64,000 bases of DNA. It comes from Acetomicrobium thermoterrenum DSM 13490. GTDB taxonomy: Bacteria; Synergistota; Synergistia; Synergistales; Acetomicrobiaceae. Below, piece by piece: positions 53,835 to 63,490 of the stretch. Position 1 is the first letter of the stretch, and each line of letters opens with the position of its first letter. Below the pieces are notes generated by a model. That model worked only from the letters and a program-made list of their open reading frames with translations, was not told the origin of the DNA and did no database searches. The stretch spans positions 1-64,000 of the forward strand of contig NZ_FNPD01000009.1 in the NCBI RefSeq assembly GCF_900107215.1, in the 5' to 3' direction. The position numbers and the translations under genes are program-made.

Positions 53835-56477
53835 TTATACCCCCAATAATTCGGTTAAAATCCTAGGTACGGCATTTAGGGCATCTTCCAGTTTTTCGAC
53901 TTCCTTTCCTCCGGCCTGGGCGACATTAGGTCTCCCTCCTCCTCCACCGCCAACTATTTTCGCAATCCTATCGATAAATTTACCGGCATGTATACCATCT
54001 CTTACAGCATCCTCGTCTGCCATGGCGACAAGAACTACCTTCCCTTCAAAAGAGCTGCCTAAAACCAGTAAGACCTTTTTGAGTCCCTTTTTGAGATGGT
54101 CTCCAACTTGGCGCAATATATCGGCATCCAAATCCTCGAATTTGCCTGTCAACACGGTAAAACCATTTACTATTTGGCGTTGAGATAGTATTTTATCACA
54201 TTGCGATAAAGCAAGTTTCAAATTAGACCTTTGCAATTCTGATTTTAAATTTTTAATATCCTGAAATACATCGGTAAACTTTTCCTTTAAAGATCCTGCT
54301 TCGACGCCGGAAATTAAGGTCAAATCCTTTACAAGATCAAACAACTCTTGATAATGACTTACGGCTGCCATCCCTGCCAGGGCTGTAATTCGTCTCAAAC
54401 CCGATCCTATGCTTTCTTCTTCGACTATTTTTATCAAGCCAATGTCGCCGGTAGCATTAACGTGCAATCCGCCGCAAAGTTCGGCACAATAACCTGGTAT
54501 CTGAATGACGCGCACTCTATCCCCGTATTTTTCATCGAAAAATGCCTTTGCACCTATTTTCTTAGCTTCTTCCATCGATGTCTCGAAGATGTTCAACTTG
54601 ATATTGGCCTGTATGACCTCATTAGCAATTTGTTCTATTTTTACTATGTCGTCGCGAGATATTGCATCAAAATGGGTAAAATCGAACCGTAAGTAATCAG
54701 GAGAAACGTAGGAGCCTGCTTGACGAATGTGGGGGCCTAAGACACGCGTTAAGGCTTCGTGAACAATATGGGTAGAGGTATGGTGGCGCCTAATGGCATT
54801 TCTTCGTGAAAGGTCAACCTTAGCTTTCGCTTCATCATCGGCTGAAACATATCCCGACTTAACCCTGACACGATGAGCTATAAGCACATCGTGATAGTAA
54901 TATGTATCAAGCACCTCCAATTTACCTGTGGACGTTTCTATCCATCCTTTATCTCCCACCTGTCCGCCCTTTTCGGCATAAAAAGGGGTTTCAGCCAACA
55001 GGATTTCTACCTCTTCCCCTTCATGAGCTTCCTCTACCTCCCGAGAATCCTTTAATATGGCCAAAACTTTCGATTCAGCTTCATCGCTCTCATATCCTAC
55101 GAATTTCGTCGGACCAAATTTAGCCAAAAGGGCAGAATGAACTTCTTTCTGCACCGTCGATGCAAGCTGTTTGCTCGCAGTTCTTGCCATTTCCCTCTGA
55201 CGCTCCATGCATCTCTCAAATTCTTCTCTATCGACTTCAATGCCCTGCTCTTGACATATCTCTTCGGTCAATTCAAGGGGAAAACCATATGTGTCGTATA
55301 AAGTAAAAGCTGTTTCTCCCGATAGTACCGAGCTACCGGATCTTACTACCCTTGATATCTCCTCTTCAAGCAAAGCGCTCCCCTGATCTAAGGTCCTGCT
55401 AAACCTTTTCTCCTCCAGATTAATAACAGATTCTATGGTGGATCTATATTCCACTAATTCTTTATAGTGATCGGCCATGATCTCAAGCAATTCGGGCATC
55501 AGTTCAATCAAAAAAGGCCTATCGAGGCCGAGCACTCTTCCATAACGCGACGCCCTTCTGAGCAACCTTCTAAGGACATATCCTCTACCCTCATTAGAGG
55601 GAAGCACGCCATCGGCTATCATGAATGCCAATGCTCTTAAATGATCGGCAATTACCCGCATGGCCGTATCAAAGCGTTTATTTGCGGCATATTCAACTCC
55701 TGACAAGCGCGATACCTTTTCAATTAAAGGCAGGAACAGATCGGTCTCGAAATCAGATCTGGCCCCCTGAACAATAGATGCCAGACGCTCCAATCCCATT
55801 CCCGTGTCAATGTTTTTCTTTGGCAAAGGCGTAAGGTTGCCTTCTTCGTCTCTGTTATATTGCATAAACACCAAATTCCACACTTCAAGATACCTATCAC
55901 AATCGCACCCTACAAAACATTCGGGCTTTCCGCAAGAAAACGCCGGGCCTTGGTCGTATATCAGCTCCGAGCAGGGGCCACAAGGACCTATCGGGCCGGC
56001 AGCCCAAAAATTGTCCTTCTCTCCCATGCGCACAATTTTACTCTCAGGGAGGCCAACAACTTTATTCCAAATTTCGAAGGCTTCGTCGTCGTCCAAATAA
56101 ATCGTAGCATACATTCTCTCCGGATCGAGACCAATTACTTCCGTTAAAAATTCCCACGCCCATGGAATGGCTCGTTCCTTAAAGTAGTCCCCAAAGCTGA
56201 AATTTCCCAACATCTCGAAAAACGTATGATGCCTCGAGGTCCTTCCTACATTTTCTATGTCGTTGGTCCTCAAACATTTCTGTGATGTGGTGGCTCTCAG
56301 AACCTCAGGTTTCTTCAACCCCAAAAAATAGGGCTTAAAGGGAACCATGCCCGCTATGGTAAACAGCAAGGTTGGATCATCCGGAATAAGACTGAAACTT
56401 GGAAACCTTTTATGTTCTTTTTGCTCGAAATACGATAGAAATAGCTCTCGTAATTCCTTTCCGCTTCGCTTTATCAC
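53835..56477 (-). CDS. alaS: Alanine--tRNA ligase
   Basis: About 880 residues. Class II catalytic core ([47 protein letters not shown]), anticodon-recognition helices, an editing domain with the zinc site HHTSTHIV and CAELCGGLH, and a C-terminal coiled coil plus DHHA1 domain ending [16 protein letters not shown]. GTG 56477 is chosen, with AGGAGG 12 bases before it; the reading from 56510 begins ahead of that site. It heads the alaS-ruvX-miaA-ispH-rpsA unit. Confidence 0.95.
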   Translation of the reverse strand: [880 protein letters not shown]

Positions 56478-56520
56478 AATAAAATGAAGCCTCCTTCTTA
56501 ACAAGCACAAGACTTGATCT

Positions 56521-56553
56521 TGAATTATAATTCATTGACTGCTAATTGTTCAA
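56521..56553 (-). promoter_or_regulatory. Promoter of alaS centred on a palindrome
   Basis: On the minus strand TTGAAC (56548-56553), 18-base spacer and TATAAT (56524-56529), the -10 being the core of a perfect 14-base palindrome TGAATTATAATTCA (56521-56534). The -35 lies in the last codons of mtaD. The palindrome could be an operator or simply an AT-rich -10 region. Confidence 0.5.
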
Positions 56554-57876
56554 CAAATTCTTTCTGGCCACTTTAGAATCATGGATGACCCTTTCGTAGT
56601 CTACAGTCGTGTATTCGCCATTCCTATACACCCATTTGCCGTTCACAACTGTTCCCCACACATCCCTAGATGTTCCCGCAAAAACAATAAAACCGGCAAG
56701 GTTTTTTAAATCCCAACCAACGTAATGGGGTTTGTCGAGATCGACTAAAATAAAATCTGCCTTCCAATCTTCCCTTATCAAACCCGCCTTCGAAAAGCCC
56801 AAAGCCTTATAGCCGTTAACAGTAGCAATTTGGATTGCCTCTTTTGACTTTACCAATGTAGGATCTTTGTGCAACCCCTTCTGGATAAGAGATGCCGTCC
56901 GCATCTCAAGCCAAGGATCCAATCTGTTGTTGCTGGCAGCACCGTCACTTCCTAATGCCACATTTACCCTTTTTTGGATCATCTGTGATAGGGGGGCAAA
57001 TCCGCTTCCAAGTTTCATGTTGCTACTTGGATTATGGACAATGGTTATGTTATCCTTCGCAATCTCAGATAACCTGTCTGCGGGGAACCATACTCCATGA
57101 GCCAAAACTAAGGATGCGACATTGGCAAGTCCCGTCTCATATAAAAGGCCGATCGGATCCTGTTTTAATTCGTTTATAATATAATTTCTCTCCCACTCCG
57201 TCTCAAGCCAATGAGTATGTATCCCTGCATGTAATCCTCTGGCGATTTCCGCTATTCTTGCCAACTTCTTGGGCGAAACGGTATAAGGTGCGTGGGGACC
57301 GAGCTGAACGGTTATCATTTCATCTTTGCCATGCCAATTATCGTAAAGCTTAATACCCTCCTTAAGCTTCAACGAAAAGAGAGGATCTTTGCCGATTAAA
57401 CCCTGGCAAAGTCCACATCTCACACCTATTTCCAGGGCCGCATTTGCAACTTCGTCCATGTGAAAATACATGTCGCCAAAGCAAGTAACTCCGGCACTTA
57501 TCATTTCTATAATTCCCAGTTGGGTGCCTATTCGTATGTGATTGGACTTGAGCTTTCCCTCAACAGGCCATATGTGTTTTTCTAACCAATCTTTCAAGGG
57601 AGCTTCTTCGCCAAGGCCTCGCAACAGCGTCATAGCCACATGGGTATGGGCGTTCACGAACCCCGGCAATAGTGCCTTTTTACTTTCACACAAACATTCT
57701 TCTTTGGCCCTTATCTTAGTCCCGTGGCCTTTCGGCAATATCGATGAGATACGACCTTTGGACACTGCAACATCACATATTTCCGCCCTCTCGCGATCTC
57801 CATCCAGTACTACAGCATCCCTAAAAACTATGTCAGCTTCTAAGCAACTTGCGACATCTGGGCTGTAAGTCGTCAT
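56542..57876 (-). CDS. mtaD: 5-methylthioadenosine/S-adenosylhomocysteine deaminase
   Basis: About 444 residues, amidohydrolase superfamily. Deaminates SAH, MTA or adenosine to the inosine forms. Metal ligands in NAHTHVAMTLLRG, GIHTHWLE and ALGSDGAASNNRLD. ATG 57876 overlaps the ahcY stop (ATGA) behind AAGGTGG; a GTG three codons earlier is less well placed. It lies directly after ahcY, so the cell has two routes for SAH. Confidence 0.92.
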   Translation of the reverse strand: MTTYSPDVASCLEADIVFRDAVVLDGDRERAEICDVAVSKGRISSILPKGHGTKIRAKEECLCESKKALLPGFVNAHTHVAMTLLRGLGEEAPLKDWLEKHIWPVEGKLKSNHIRIGTQLGIIEMISAGVTCFGDMYFHMDEVANAALEIGVRCGLCQGLIGKDPLFSLKLKEGIKLYDNWHGKDEMITVQLGPHAPYTVSPKKLARIAEIARGLHAGIHTHWLETEWERNYIINELKQDPIGLLYETGLANVASLVLAHGVWFPADRLSEIAKDNITIVHNPSSNMKLGSGFAPLSQMIQKRVNVALGSDGAASNNRLDPWLEMRTASLIQKGLHKDPTLVKSKEAIQIATVNGYKALGFSKAGLIREDWKADFILVDLDKPHYVGWDLKNLAGFIVFAGTSRDVWGTVVNGKWVYRNGEYTTVDYERVIHDSKVARKNLLNN

Positions 57877-59117
57877 TCTTCCCACCTTCCAAGATATTGC
57901 TCTTGTTCGGGAGTCATCCCTTCCAGTCTAATACCTAAAGCTTCTAGCTTATAGGAAGCCACTGCCCTGTCTATCTCGGAAGGAACTGGGTAAAGTCCCG
58001 GTTCGAGATCGTTCTCATGAATATAAAGAACCGATAATAGCTGAAGTGCAAAGGATAGATCCATGATTTCGATGGGATGGCCATCTCCACCGGCAAGGTT
58101 TACCAGCCTTCCCTCGACCAACAGATGCAAAGATCTCCCATCATGGGTCGTGTATGTCGTTACGCCGGGGCGCGTTATTGACTTTTTAGCCGCTATTTCA
58201 CCCAAATCTATACAGGATATCTCGACGTCGAAGTGACCTGCATTTGCCAAAATTGCTCCATTTTTCATGACGGCAAAATGCTCTTTTCTGATCACATTAA
58301 TGTTTCCCGTGGTAGTTACGAATATGTCCCCTGTTCGGGCTGCAGTAGCCATGTCGGTTACGTTGAAACCATCCATATAAGCCTCTAAAGCTCTATGGGG
58401 ATCCGATTCGACAATCGTCACTCGCGCTCCAAGCCCCGATGCCCTGGAGGCTACCCCCCTGCCGCACCATCCGTACCCGCATACGACGACTTCCTTTCCG
58501 GCAATCAACATATTGGTCAGCCTGCATATTGCATCCCATACAGATTGGCCTGTTCCGTATCGGTTATCAAAGAGATGTTTGCTCAACGCATCATTGACCG
58601 CTAGCATGGGAAAAGCCAGGATCCCCTCATTTGACATCGCCTTCAGCCTCTTAATTCCCGTAGTTGTCTCCTCGCAACCGCCCTTTATATAAGGCAGGAG
58701 ATCGGATCGCTCCTTGTGAATAAGCGTCACCAAATCTCCTCCATCATCTATTAGTATTTGTGGAGACCAGGCAAGCAGGGCATGCAGGTTACCATAATAT
58801 TCGTCCCTTGTCATTCCGTGCCAGCTGTAAACCCTTATGCCGTTGGCGACCAGCGCTGCGCAAATATCGTCCTGTGTTGACAGGGGATTGCTCCCGGCAG
58901 CCATGACTTCGGCACCTAAAGCCTTAAGAGCCCTCAGAAGACACGCGGTCTTCGCCTCAAGATGCAGGCAGGCAGCAACCTTGACACCGTTTAAGTGGCG
59001 TTCTGGTTTAAATTTCTCTTGAAGAAGCTTTAAAACAGGCATAAAATTCCACGCCCATGCAATCTTTATTTTGCCTTGGTCTGCCAAAGCTGGATTTGCT
59101 ATTCGGTATTCCTCCAT
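57873..59117 (-). CDS. ahcY: Adenosylhomocysteinase
   Basis: 414 residues. Splits SAH into adenosine and homocysteine. NAD-binding VVCGYGWCGRGVASRASGLGA, the substrate Asp and Lys/Asp pair in LAFPMLAVNDALSKHLFDNRYGTGQS, and the C-terminal tail of the bacterial/archaeal short form. ATG 59117 behind GGGAGGCGG. It follows mtnA by 57 bases. Confidence 0.95.
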   Translation of the reverse strand: MEEYRIANPALADQGKIKIAWAWNFMPVLKLLQEKFKPERHLNGVKVAACLHLEAKTACLLRALKALGAEVMAAGSNPLSTQDDICAALVANGIRVYSWHGMTRDEYYGNLHALLAWSPQILIDDGGDLVTLIHKERSDLLPYIKGGCEETTTGIKRLKAMSNEGILAFPMLAVNDALSKHLFDNRYGTGQSVWDAICRLTNMLIAGKEVVVCGYGWCGRGVASRASGLGARVTIVESDPHRALEAYMDGFNVTDMATAARTGDIFVTTTGNINVIRKEHFAVMKNGAILANAGHFDVEISCIDLGEIAAKKSITRPGVTTYTTHDGRSLHLLVEGRLVNLAGGDGHPIEIMDLSFALQLLSVLYIHENDLEPGLYPVPSEIDRAVASYKLEALGIRLEGMTPEQEQYLGRWEE

Positions 59118-59174
59118 AATATTTATCCGCCTCCCAGATTTGTTATTTCGTTGCAGATTCTAACGTCCCTTTCT

Positions 59175-60272
59175 TCATTTTCCAATCGACTCTTCGGCCT
59201 TCTTTATATCTTCCAAACACAAAGATTTGGAAGCCGCTTCAAGTATCGATCTTTCATAAGGTTTCTCTAGTATACCAACTTCTGTTACTATGCCAGAAAT
59301 CATGTCGTTTGGAGTAATGTCGAAGGCAGGATTCCATACGGAAATATCATCGAGGAAGATTTTTGCACCGCCAAAGGAACGCACCTCTTCGGGTTTTCTT
59401 TCTTCTATCGGTATGGCTTCCCCATCGACCAAGTCCATATCTATGGTGCTCCTTGGAGCTGCCACATAAAAAGGAATTCCGTGATGACGACATAAAAGGG
59501 CCAGATTATAGGTACCTATCTTATTTGCCGTATCGCCATTTGATGCTATTCTGTCAGCACCCACTATTACAAGATCCACTCCACCCTTCTTCATCAAAAA
59601 GGCTGCCATGTTGTCGCATATCACAGTTACATCCAGACCTTCCGTCCATAGCTCCCAAGCCGACAACCTGGCTCCTTGGAGCAAAGGCCTTGTTTCGTCA
59701 CAGTAAACCCTTACATCTTTTCCTATAGCCTTGCCCATTTTTATGATTCCAAGAGCTGTGCCCACAGCGCCAGTGGCAAGGGATCCTGCATTACAATGCG
59801 TTAGAACATTACATCGTTCAGGCAAAAGGTTTTGACCGTAAAAGGCGATTAAGTTCTCTATCTGTATTTCTTCTTGATGAATTTTGTTAGCTGTTTCAAG
59901 CAAATGATCTTTTAGCTTTGCTTCGACCGATTCGCTGCTCGAGCATTTGCAATCTGTCGCCTTTAAAAAACTTGCCGTTGCCTCCTCCATTTTCTTAAGA
60001 GCCCAAAACAGATTCACTGCAGTGGGTCTGGTCTTGGAAAGGCGCTCAATAGCACTTTGAACCCCACAAATTCCCCCTTCGGCAGCCAGAACCACTCCAT
60101 AACCTGCTGCTATCCCTATTGCCGGTGCCCCTCTAACTATCATGTCTTCAATGGCTTCGGCAACATCTATGTAGTTTACGCATTTAACGTAAGATATTTC
60201 AAACGGTATTTTTCTTTGATCCAATAGATATAATGAGCCGTTCTCCCACTTTATTGGCTCGGGCGTTGACAA
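59175..60272 (-). CDS. mtnA: S-methyl-5-thioribose-1-phosphate isomerase
   Basis: 365 residues, eIF2B-like fold. Isomerises methylthioribose-1-phosphate to methylthioribulose-1-phosphate in the methionine salvage route. RGAPAIGIAAGYG, LTHCNAGSLATGAVGTALG (catalytic Cys), YCDETRPLLQGARLSAWE and VGADRIASNGDTANKIGTY (catalytic Asp) are intact. TTG start at 60272 with AAGGAG 9 bases before it. No other mtn gene is adjacent. Confidence 0.94.
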   Translation of the reverse strand: MSTPEPIKWENGSLYLLDQRKIPFEISYVKCVNYIDVAEAIEDMIVRGAPAIGIAAGYGVVLAAEGGICGVQSAIERLSKTRPTAVNLFWALKKMEEATASFLKATDCKCSSSESVEAKLKDHLLETANKIHQEEIQIENLIAFYGQNLLPERCNVLTHCNAGSLATGAVGTALGIIKMGKAIGKDVRVYCDETRPLLQGARLSAWELWTEGLDVTVICDNMAAFLMKKGGVDLVIVGADRIASNGDTANKIGTYNLALLCRHHGIPFYVAAPRSTIDMDLVDGEAIPIEERKPEEVRSFGGAKIFLDDISVWNPAFDITPNDMISGIVTEVGILEKPYERSILEAASKSLCLEDIKKAEESIGK

Positions 60273-60299
60273 TTGAAGTCACTCCTTGTTTTTAAATTG

Positions 60300-61544
60300 T
60301 TATTCTTCTTTAAAATAGATGGATATTATCTCAGCATTGGCCCTTCCGTCTATCATGCAGAGGGAAACTTCATCTCCAATTGCAACCTGAGATAGAGAGA
60401 CAACTGTTTCGCCATCTTTGGAAAGGCAAGTTATCCACCCTCTAGAAAGACATTTTAAAGGTGACAAAGCGTCCAAAGAAGCCGCTGCGTGAGTCAGTCG
60501 CTCTTTCAAAGAGGATATAATCTTGTTCAAGTTCATTGAAAGATTTTGGGTAAGCCGCGCTATCTCAATACCGGCGGGATGAAGATAGAGGTTTTTAAGT
60601 ATGTTTTGTAATCTAGCCAACTGTCTTTCGCACAAATTAGATTCCTGTTGGCATTTATGTAAAACAAGAGAGAACAGCCTGGCCTTCATGTGCCTTATTT
60701 GTTTATAAAGCTCTATGCGATCGGGAAAGACGTTTTCTGCGGCCGCCGAAGGCGTAGGAGCACGCATATCGGCAGCTAAATCGGACAACGTCCAGTCGAT
60801 TTCATGACCTACCCCTGTGACGACCGGAAAAGGGCAGGCCCTAATGCTTCGCACTACTCTCTCGTCATCGAAGGGAGTCAGATCGTCCCGGCTTCCTCCT
60901 CCTCTGACCAAAAGCAGGATATCCAGCTCTTTCGTTGCAGCCAATTGCATTGCCCTAACTATATCCTGTGGGGCTTCTATTCCCTGTACCAACGTAGGAA
61001 ACACGTATATTCGACATTGAGGAAAACGTTTTTTTGCGACCTTAATGACATCCTTTACAGCAGCACCAGTTTGCGAGGTCACAACTCCAACCTTGTTCGG
61101 ATAAGGAGGCAACTTTCTTTTGACTCGAGGATCAAACAAGCCTTCCTTCTCCAGCCTTTTTTTCAATTCTTCCTTTGCCCTTGTTTGAGCTCCCTTTCCC
61201 AGAGGAAGGATATTTCGAGCATATAACTGATATGCACCTTGAGGTGGATAAAGACCAATGTACCCCTGCACTATCACCTCATCGCCTGCCTGAGGCCAAA
61301 GGGGAATATAGTTAGCATTGCTTTTAAACATCACGCAAGATAATCTGGATTGTTTGCTCCCGATCGAAAAATATACGTGGCCGCTATTATGTCTTTTGAT
61401 TTCGATTATTTCTCCTTTAACGGCAACGTTCCGGAGAATCGGATCCTTTTCGATCAGATCCTTTATATAAAATGTTAGTTCATCTACAGTTATTACATTA
61501 GATGTCTTTGGCAAATTGTTAAGCAGAGGCATTTCCCTCGACAT
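60300..61544 (-). CDS. xseA: Exodeoxyribonuclease VII large subunit
   Basis: About 414 residues. N-terminal OB-fold (VITVDELTFYIKDLIEKD ... HVYFSIGSKQSRLSCVMFKSN) and the catalytic domain with VGVVTSQTGAAVKDVIKVAKKRFP and LLVRGGGSRDDLTPFDDERVVRSI, plus a C-terminal coiled coil. I chose ATG 61544, which has AAGGAG 9 bases before it, over other in-frame starts at 61532, 61553 and 61631. It overlaps nusB by 26 bases. The small subunit xseB, often next door, is not seen. Confidence 0.92.
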   Translation of the reverse strand: MSREMPLLNNLPKTSNVITVDELTFYIKDLIEKDPILRNVAVKGEIIEIKRHNSGHVYFSIGSKQSRLSCVMFKSNANYIPLWPQAGDEVIVQGYIGLYPPQGAYQLYARNILPLGKGAQTRAKEELKKRLEKEGLFDPRVKRKLPPYPNKVGVVTSQTGAAVKDVIKVAKKRFPQCRIYVFPTLVQGIEAPQDIVRAMQLAATKELDILLLVRGGGSRDDLTPFDDERVVRSIRACPFPVVTGVGHEIDWTLSDLAADMRAPTPSAAAENVFPDRIELYKQIRHMKARLFSLVLHKCQQESNLCERQLARLQNILKNLYLHPAGIEIARLTQNLSMNLNKIISSLKERLTHAAASLDALSPLKCLSRGWITCLSKDGETVVSLSQVAIGDEVSLCMIDGRANAEIISIYFKEE

Positions 61545-61980
61545 CTTTGCCATCTCCTTCGACTTCGGCAATGGATCTAACAATCTTGCCCAATACGCCG
61601 TTAACAAAACGTCCCGAATCCTCAGTCCCAAAGCGTTTAGCCAATTCTATAGCTTCCGAAATGGCTACGGGTATGGGAACGACCTTGCTATAGACGCCCT
61701 CGAACAATGCCAATCTTATAGCCTCAAGATCGACGGTAACCATTCGTTCAGGTCGCCATCCAATTATATGCATCCTTATTAAATTATCAATTTCAACCCT
61801 CTTTTCCCATATCTCCTTGACAAGCCAAATTGCATAATTCACGACCTCTTCCGATTCTCCATCGAAAGGAAAAAGTGCCATGGCTTCGTCGGGCGTTTGG
61901 TCATTTCTAAAATCTAGTGCATACAACAATTGTAAAGCTATTTCTCTCGCTCTTCGACGTTGCTGTTGAAGCAAAGACAA
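61519..61980 (-). CDS. nusB: Transcription antitermination factor NusB
   Basis: 153 residues, all-helical RNA-binding protein acting with NusE on boxA. RRRAREIALQLLYALDF, NLIRMHIIGWRPERMVTVDLEAIRLALFE and PIPVAISEAIELAKRFGTEDSGRFVNGVLG are family signatures. TTG start at 61980 behind GGGAGG. Confidence 0.93.
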   Translation of the reverse strand: MSLLQQQRRRAREIALQLLYALDFRNDQTPDEAMALFPFDGESEEVVNYAIWLVKEIWEKRVEIDNLIRMHIIGWRPERMVTVDLEAIRLALFEGVYSKVVPIPVAISEAIELAKRFGTEDSGRFVNGVLGKIVRSIAEVEGDGKDVEGNASA

Positions 61981-61998
61981 GCTATCTTGCCTCCCGTC

Positions 61999-62475
61999 TT
62001 AGTGTCTTCTGTCCATAATAGATGAAAAAAGATCGCTTAATTTACCGCTTATTACTAAACCGGCAATTCCCCATCCTATGAAACCGAATAAAATACAAAG
62101 GCCCAGGCCTTTTAAACCAAGTTGCGATATACCTGCTATGATTGCAACCACAGATCCCCAAAAAATTGGATATTTTCTGAGCCTATTCATCAATGCAGGG
62201 GCATCGAAGCTTTCTTCTTTAGACGTCCATGAAATCTTTACTTTCAAGCCCAGAGGGGCAAAAAGGTTAACAAGTTTATCCTGCAGCTCCTTCTTAACTG
62301 CGAGATCTCCGGAATGCGGAGAGACTACGATGACGTTAGCAACATTGTCATCTCCTTGCAACGTAGCCTCTCTTGCTTTATATTCCGGCGGCATTACAGT
62401 ATTTGCCAAGGAAGTAATGGCCTCTTTCGATAGCCAGAGTTCCCCTAATTTGCCCCTACGCCACAGATATTCCAT
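61999..62475 (-). CDS. Unknown protein with two C-terminal membrane segments
   Basis: 158 residues, not recognised. The soluble N-terminal part (1-100) has a VANVIVVSPHSGDLAVKKELQDKLVNLF stretch resembling a small alpha/beta fold; the C-terminus has two hydrophobic helices (about 105-122 and 124-142) and a basic tail. It occupies the place between asp23 and nusB where Firmicutes carry the AmaP/DUF2273 membrane anchors of Asp23, but the topology (C-terminal helices) differs from AmaP. A membrane anchor for Asp23 is an inference from place. ATG follows AAAAGGAG. Confidence 0.65.
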   Translation of the reverse strand: MEYLWRRGKLGELWLSKEAITSLANTVMPPEYKAREATLQGDDNVANVIVVSPHSGDLAVKKELQDKLVNLFAPLGLKVKISWTSKEESFDAPALMNRLRKYPIFWGSVVAIIAGISQLGLKGLGLCILFGFIGWGIAGLVISGKLSDLFSSIMDRRH

Positions 62476-62544
62476 ATCTTATATGGCTCCTTTTAAATAT
62501 TTAATTTAATCTGCAAATCCAAGTACCCTGTATCGAAGTTGTTG

Positions 62545-63057
62545 CTATTGTATACTATCCCCATATTGATCCAGTTGCTTATTTTCCGCAAAATGGATTC
62601 CCTGCACATGGACATTCACTGCTTTAACGATATAACCAGTATAATTTTCGATCTGGTTTTTTATGGCCTCTTGCACGTCCCAAGCTATATCAGGGATTCT
62701 TAATCCATACTTGACCGATATATACGTATCAACCACTACCTCGTTTGGAGTGCCTTCTTCGATGGTTATCTTAACTCCGCTAGTTGGCCTTCGCCCCAAG
62801 CGCAGATTAGCCACCAATCCAGAACTGGCGGGCAAAACGCCGGAGACGCTTTTTAGAGCCTCAATAGCCATTTGTGATATTACCTCTTCCGCAATAACTA
62901 CTTCGCCCTGGGGTTGCGCTTCCTCCAAAACTGGCTCTTCCTGAGCCGTTTCTTCTTCAATTTCATACTCATTGACATTCTGAATTTCGTCATCGTATGA
63001 GTCTTTATCGGTGCCTTCCTGCAATTCGCTTAAATATTTCTCTCTTTCTTCGTCCAT
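62545..63057 (-). CDS. Asp23/Gls24 family alkaline-shock protein
   Basis: 170 residues: an acidic low-complexity N-terminus (1-55) and the Asp23 domain (56-160; EVISQMAIEALKSVSGVLPA, VEVDTYISVKYGLRIPDIAWDVQEAIKNQIE-type core, VKAVNVHVQGIHF). Family members form envelope-associated assemblies in stress response. The 50-residue acidic extension is longer than usual. ATG behind TAAGGAGG. Confidence 0.88.
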   Translation of the reverse strand: MDEEREKYLSELQEGTDKDSYDDEIQNVNEYEIEEETAQEEPVLEEAQPQGEVVIAEEVISQMAIEALKSVSGVLPASSGLVANLRLGRRPTSGVKITIEEGTPNEVVVDTYISVKYGLRIPDIAWDVQEAIKNQIENYTGYIVKAVNVHVQGIHFAENKQLDQYGDSIQ

Positions 63058-63071
63058 AACTATATCCCTCC

Positions 63072-63488
63072 TTATTTATTTAACCCATCAGGGTCGATCG
63101 AAAGGCCGCAATTGGGACATATTAGGAATTCGTTTTCATCAAGAAGCATTGGATTAAACATGAACACCTGCTCACATCCGGGACAGCTCATCGATTCATA
63201 ATAATCAGGCTCCACGTCTTCCGCATCTGCATCTTCTTCAAAGTATTCATATAAGGCATCAACTGCTTCCTCTAAATTATTCAAATCCATATCGAACTCG
63301 GAACAAAGGGATGTAAGTTTTTCGATCTTTTCATCTTGATTTTTAATTTTTACGTGTAAAGATTCTATTTCATTCAAAAGAGCATCGAGCAGATCTATCC
63401 AAGCTTTTTTTACGTCTTTACATGTCTCCGGCACGGAGATTTCCGATAACAACATTTGCATTCTTCGAGCCTTTTCTTCTAAATTCAA
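63072..63488 (-). CDS. Coiled-coil zinc-ribbon protein (CD1247 N-terminal-domain type)
   Basis: 138 residues: helical N-terminal half with coiled coil (about 25-85), an acidic linker, and a C-terminal zinc ribbon CPGC...CPNC (about 102-128). The layout resembles proteins annotated as CD1247 N-terminal-domain containing, found beside efp or asp23 in anaerobes; function unknown. TTG start at 63488 behind AAGGGGG, 2 bases after efp. Confidence 0.7.
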   Translation of the reverse strand: MNLEEKARRMQMLLSEISVPETCKDVKKAWIDLLDALLNEIESLHVKIKNQDEKIEKLTSLCSEFDMDLNNLEEAVDALYEYFEEDADAEDVEPDYYESMSCPGCEQVFMFNPMLLDENEFLICPNCGLSIDPDGLNK

Positions 63489-63490
63489 GG

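Noticed and set aside
56478-56541. T-box leader before alaS
   Set aside because: The interval to mtaD is only about 60 bases, and neither the specifier stem nor the conserved T-box sequence is present.
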